Assembly: GCA_944386395.1 (NCBI GenBank)
Contig: CALXAZ010000126.1
Coordinates: forward strand, 1 to 13,012
Source of the DNA: an uncultured Clostridia bacterium
GTDB lineage: Bacteria > Bacillota > Clostridia > Oscillospirales > JAAYOS01
DNA: 13,012 nucleotides
Reading direction: 5' to 3'
A program made the position numbers and the translations under genes. The notes under the pieces were generated by a model. The model made no database searches, had not been told where the DNA came from, and worked only from the letters and a program-made list of their open reading frames with translations. Each line of letters opens with the position of its first letter. Positions within the stretch are counted from its first letter, which is position 1. Below, in pieces: positions 12,472 to 13,012 of the stretch.

Positions 12472-13012
12472 TTACCACCTGACCTGCCAGCGCTCGCTGT
12501 AGCTGGAATTAATTTTAAATTCCTCTTTTATCTGTTCGTGGGTCTTTGAAGAGGATATTCTCTTTTCAAGCTCATTGTCAAAGCTTTTGCAGTCGAGAGG
12601 TAGCTCCACAGGAGAGCCGGTCCACGCCGAGAGATACGCCGCATTTGCGAGAGTGATCTCGTTGACGCCGTCTGTCCCGGGGGATATTAGCTTTTCGCCG
12701 CGAAGGATAGCTCCGGTAAAGTTTTTGAGTATGTTCAGATGACCTTCTTCAGGTTTTTCCTGAACGGTTTCGCTATATTTATATGGGATCGAAGCAAAGC
12801 CGCGCTTCGACTCGAAGCGGAATTTTTCCTCATCTTCTTCAAGTTCCCAGAGCTTGAGCTTGCCCTCTTCAAGCACCAGCTTGCCAAGCGAACCGCTTAT
12901 CTCCAAACGGTTTGTACCAGGAAATTCGCCGGTAGACGTGGCAAAAATTCCGGTGGCGCCTCCCGGGAATTCGGCAAAGATTGTCGCCTCGTCCTCAACC
13001 TCTATGTGATGG
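12472..13012 (-). CDS. Gfo/Idh/MocA family oxidoreductase (C-terminal part, runs off window)
   Basis: The frame is open to the window edge, so about 180 C-terminal codons are present and the NAD-binding N-terminus lies outside. The visible part is the C-terminal substrate/dimer domain of this NAD(P)-dependent sugar or inositol dehydrogenase family. EDEATIFAEFPGGATG leads into a beta-sheet strand series (IFATSTGEFPGTNRLEISG, then GKLVLEEGKLKLWELE). The HLNILKNFTGAILRG helix follows, then NAAYLSAWTGSPVELPLD, the usual family ending. A TTG at 12906 lies within the domain and is not a start. An unusually charged insertion of about 30 residues (DEEKFRFESKRG onward) is typical of variable members. 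With the solute-binding lipoprotein 80 bases downstream it suggests a carbohydrate or cyclitol uptake-and-oxidation operon. The substrate is unknown. Confidence 0.87.
   Translation of the reverse strand, partial: HHIEVEDEATIFAEFPGGATGIFATSTGEFPGTNRLEISGSLGKLVLEEGKLKLWELEEDEEKFRFESKRGFASIPYKYSETVQEKPEEGHLNILKNFTGAILRGEKLISPGTDGVNEITLANAAYLSAWTGSPVELPLDCKSFDNELEKRISSSKTHEQIKEEFKINSSYSERWQVRW

Noticed and set aside
1..13012. Search for CRISPR repeats, transposases, toxin-antitoxin pairs, retrons or phage genes
   Set aside because: No regularly spaced repeats and no protein pattern of these classes was found in either strand.

Overview
The window looks like chromosomal DNA of an anaerobic Firmicute, most likely a Clostridia / Oscillospiraceae-type gut bacterium. 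The basis is strong AGGAGG-like ribosome-binding sites, sigma-A promoters with 17-bp spacers, a Gram-positive lipoprotein with a Thr/Ala-rich linker, a membrane pyrophosphatase next to sodium-decarboxylase subunits, and short KdpDE-like signalling proteins. The species cannot be named from the sequence.

Layout. (1) 1-2139, minus strand: the first 62 codons of a PiT phosphate transporter, with its own promoter and a folded leader; upstream of it on the same strand, a sensor kinase / OmpR-type regulator pair. (2) 2355-5774, plus strand: an ion-pump operon of hppA (membrane pyrophosphatase), a sodium-pumping decarboxylase beta subunit and a 45-residue OadG-like protein, closed by a strong terminator. 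(3) 6000-7934, plus strand: a two-gene membrane operon (CmpB/DUF1113-type protein and AI-2E family transporter) behind a promoter whose spacer holds a perfect 14-bp palindrome. (4) 8056-9113, plus strand: a single Nif3-like gene with a near-consensus promoter, an UP-element-like A/T tract and a folded leader. It shares a bidirectional terminator with the convergent next unit. (5) 9130-10646, minus strand: a MATE efflux gene with a near-consensus promoter. An intrinsic terminator, with a 10-codon open frame inside its hairpin, lies between that promoter and the gene's own ribosome-binding site. (6) 10702-13012, minus strand: a sugar-type solute-binding lipoprotein downstream of a Gfo/Idh/MocA oxidoreductase that runs off the window.

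How the genes work together. hppA and the decarboxylase membrane subunits both turn soluble chemistry (pyrophosphate hydrolysis, beta-keto or malonyl/glutaconyl-type decarboxylation) into a transmembrane ion gradient. The carboxyltransferase and biotin carrier they need must be encoded elsewhere. The last pair suggests uptake and oxidation of a carbohydrate or cyclitol.

The most interesting signal is the MATE leader. Its promoter, hairpins, embedded short frame, terminator, ribosome-binding site and gene, in that order, predict conditional termination of an efflux pump. I recognise no known riboswitch class in it. I saw no CRISPR array, transposase, phage gene, tRNA or rRNA.
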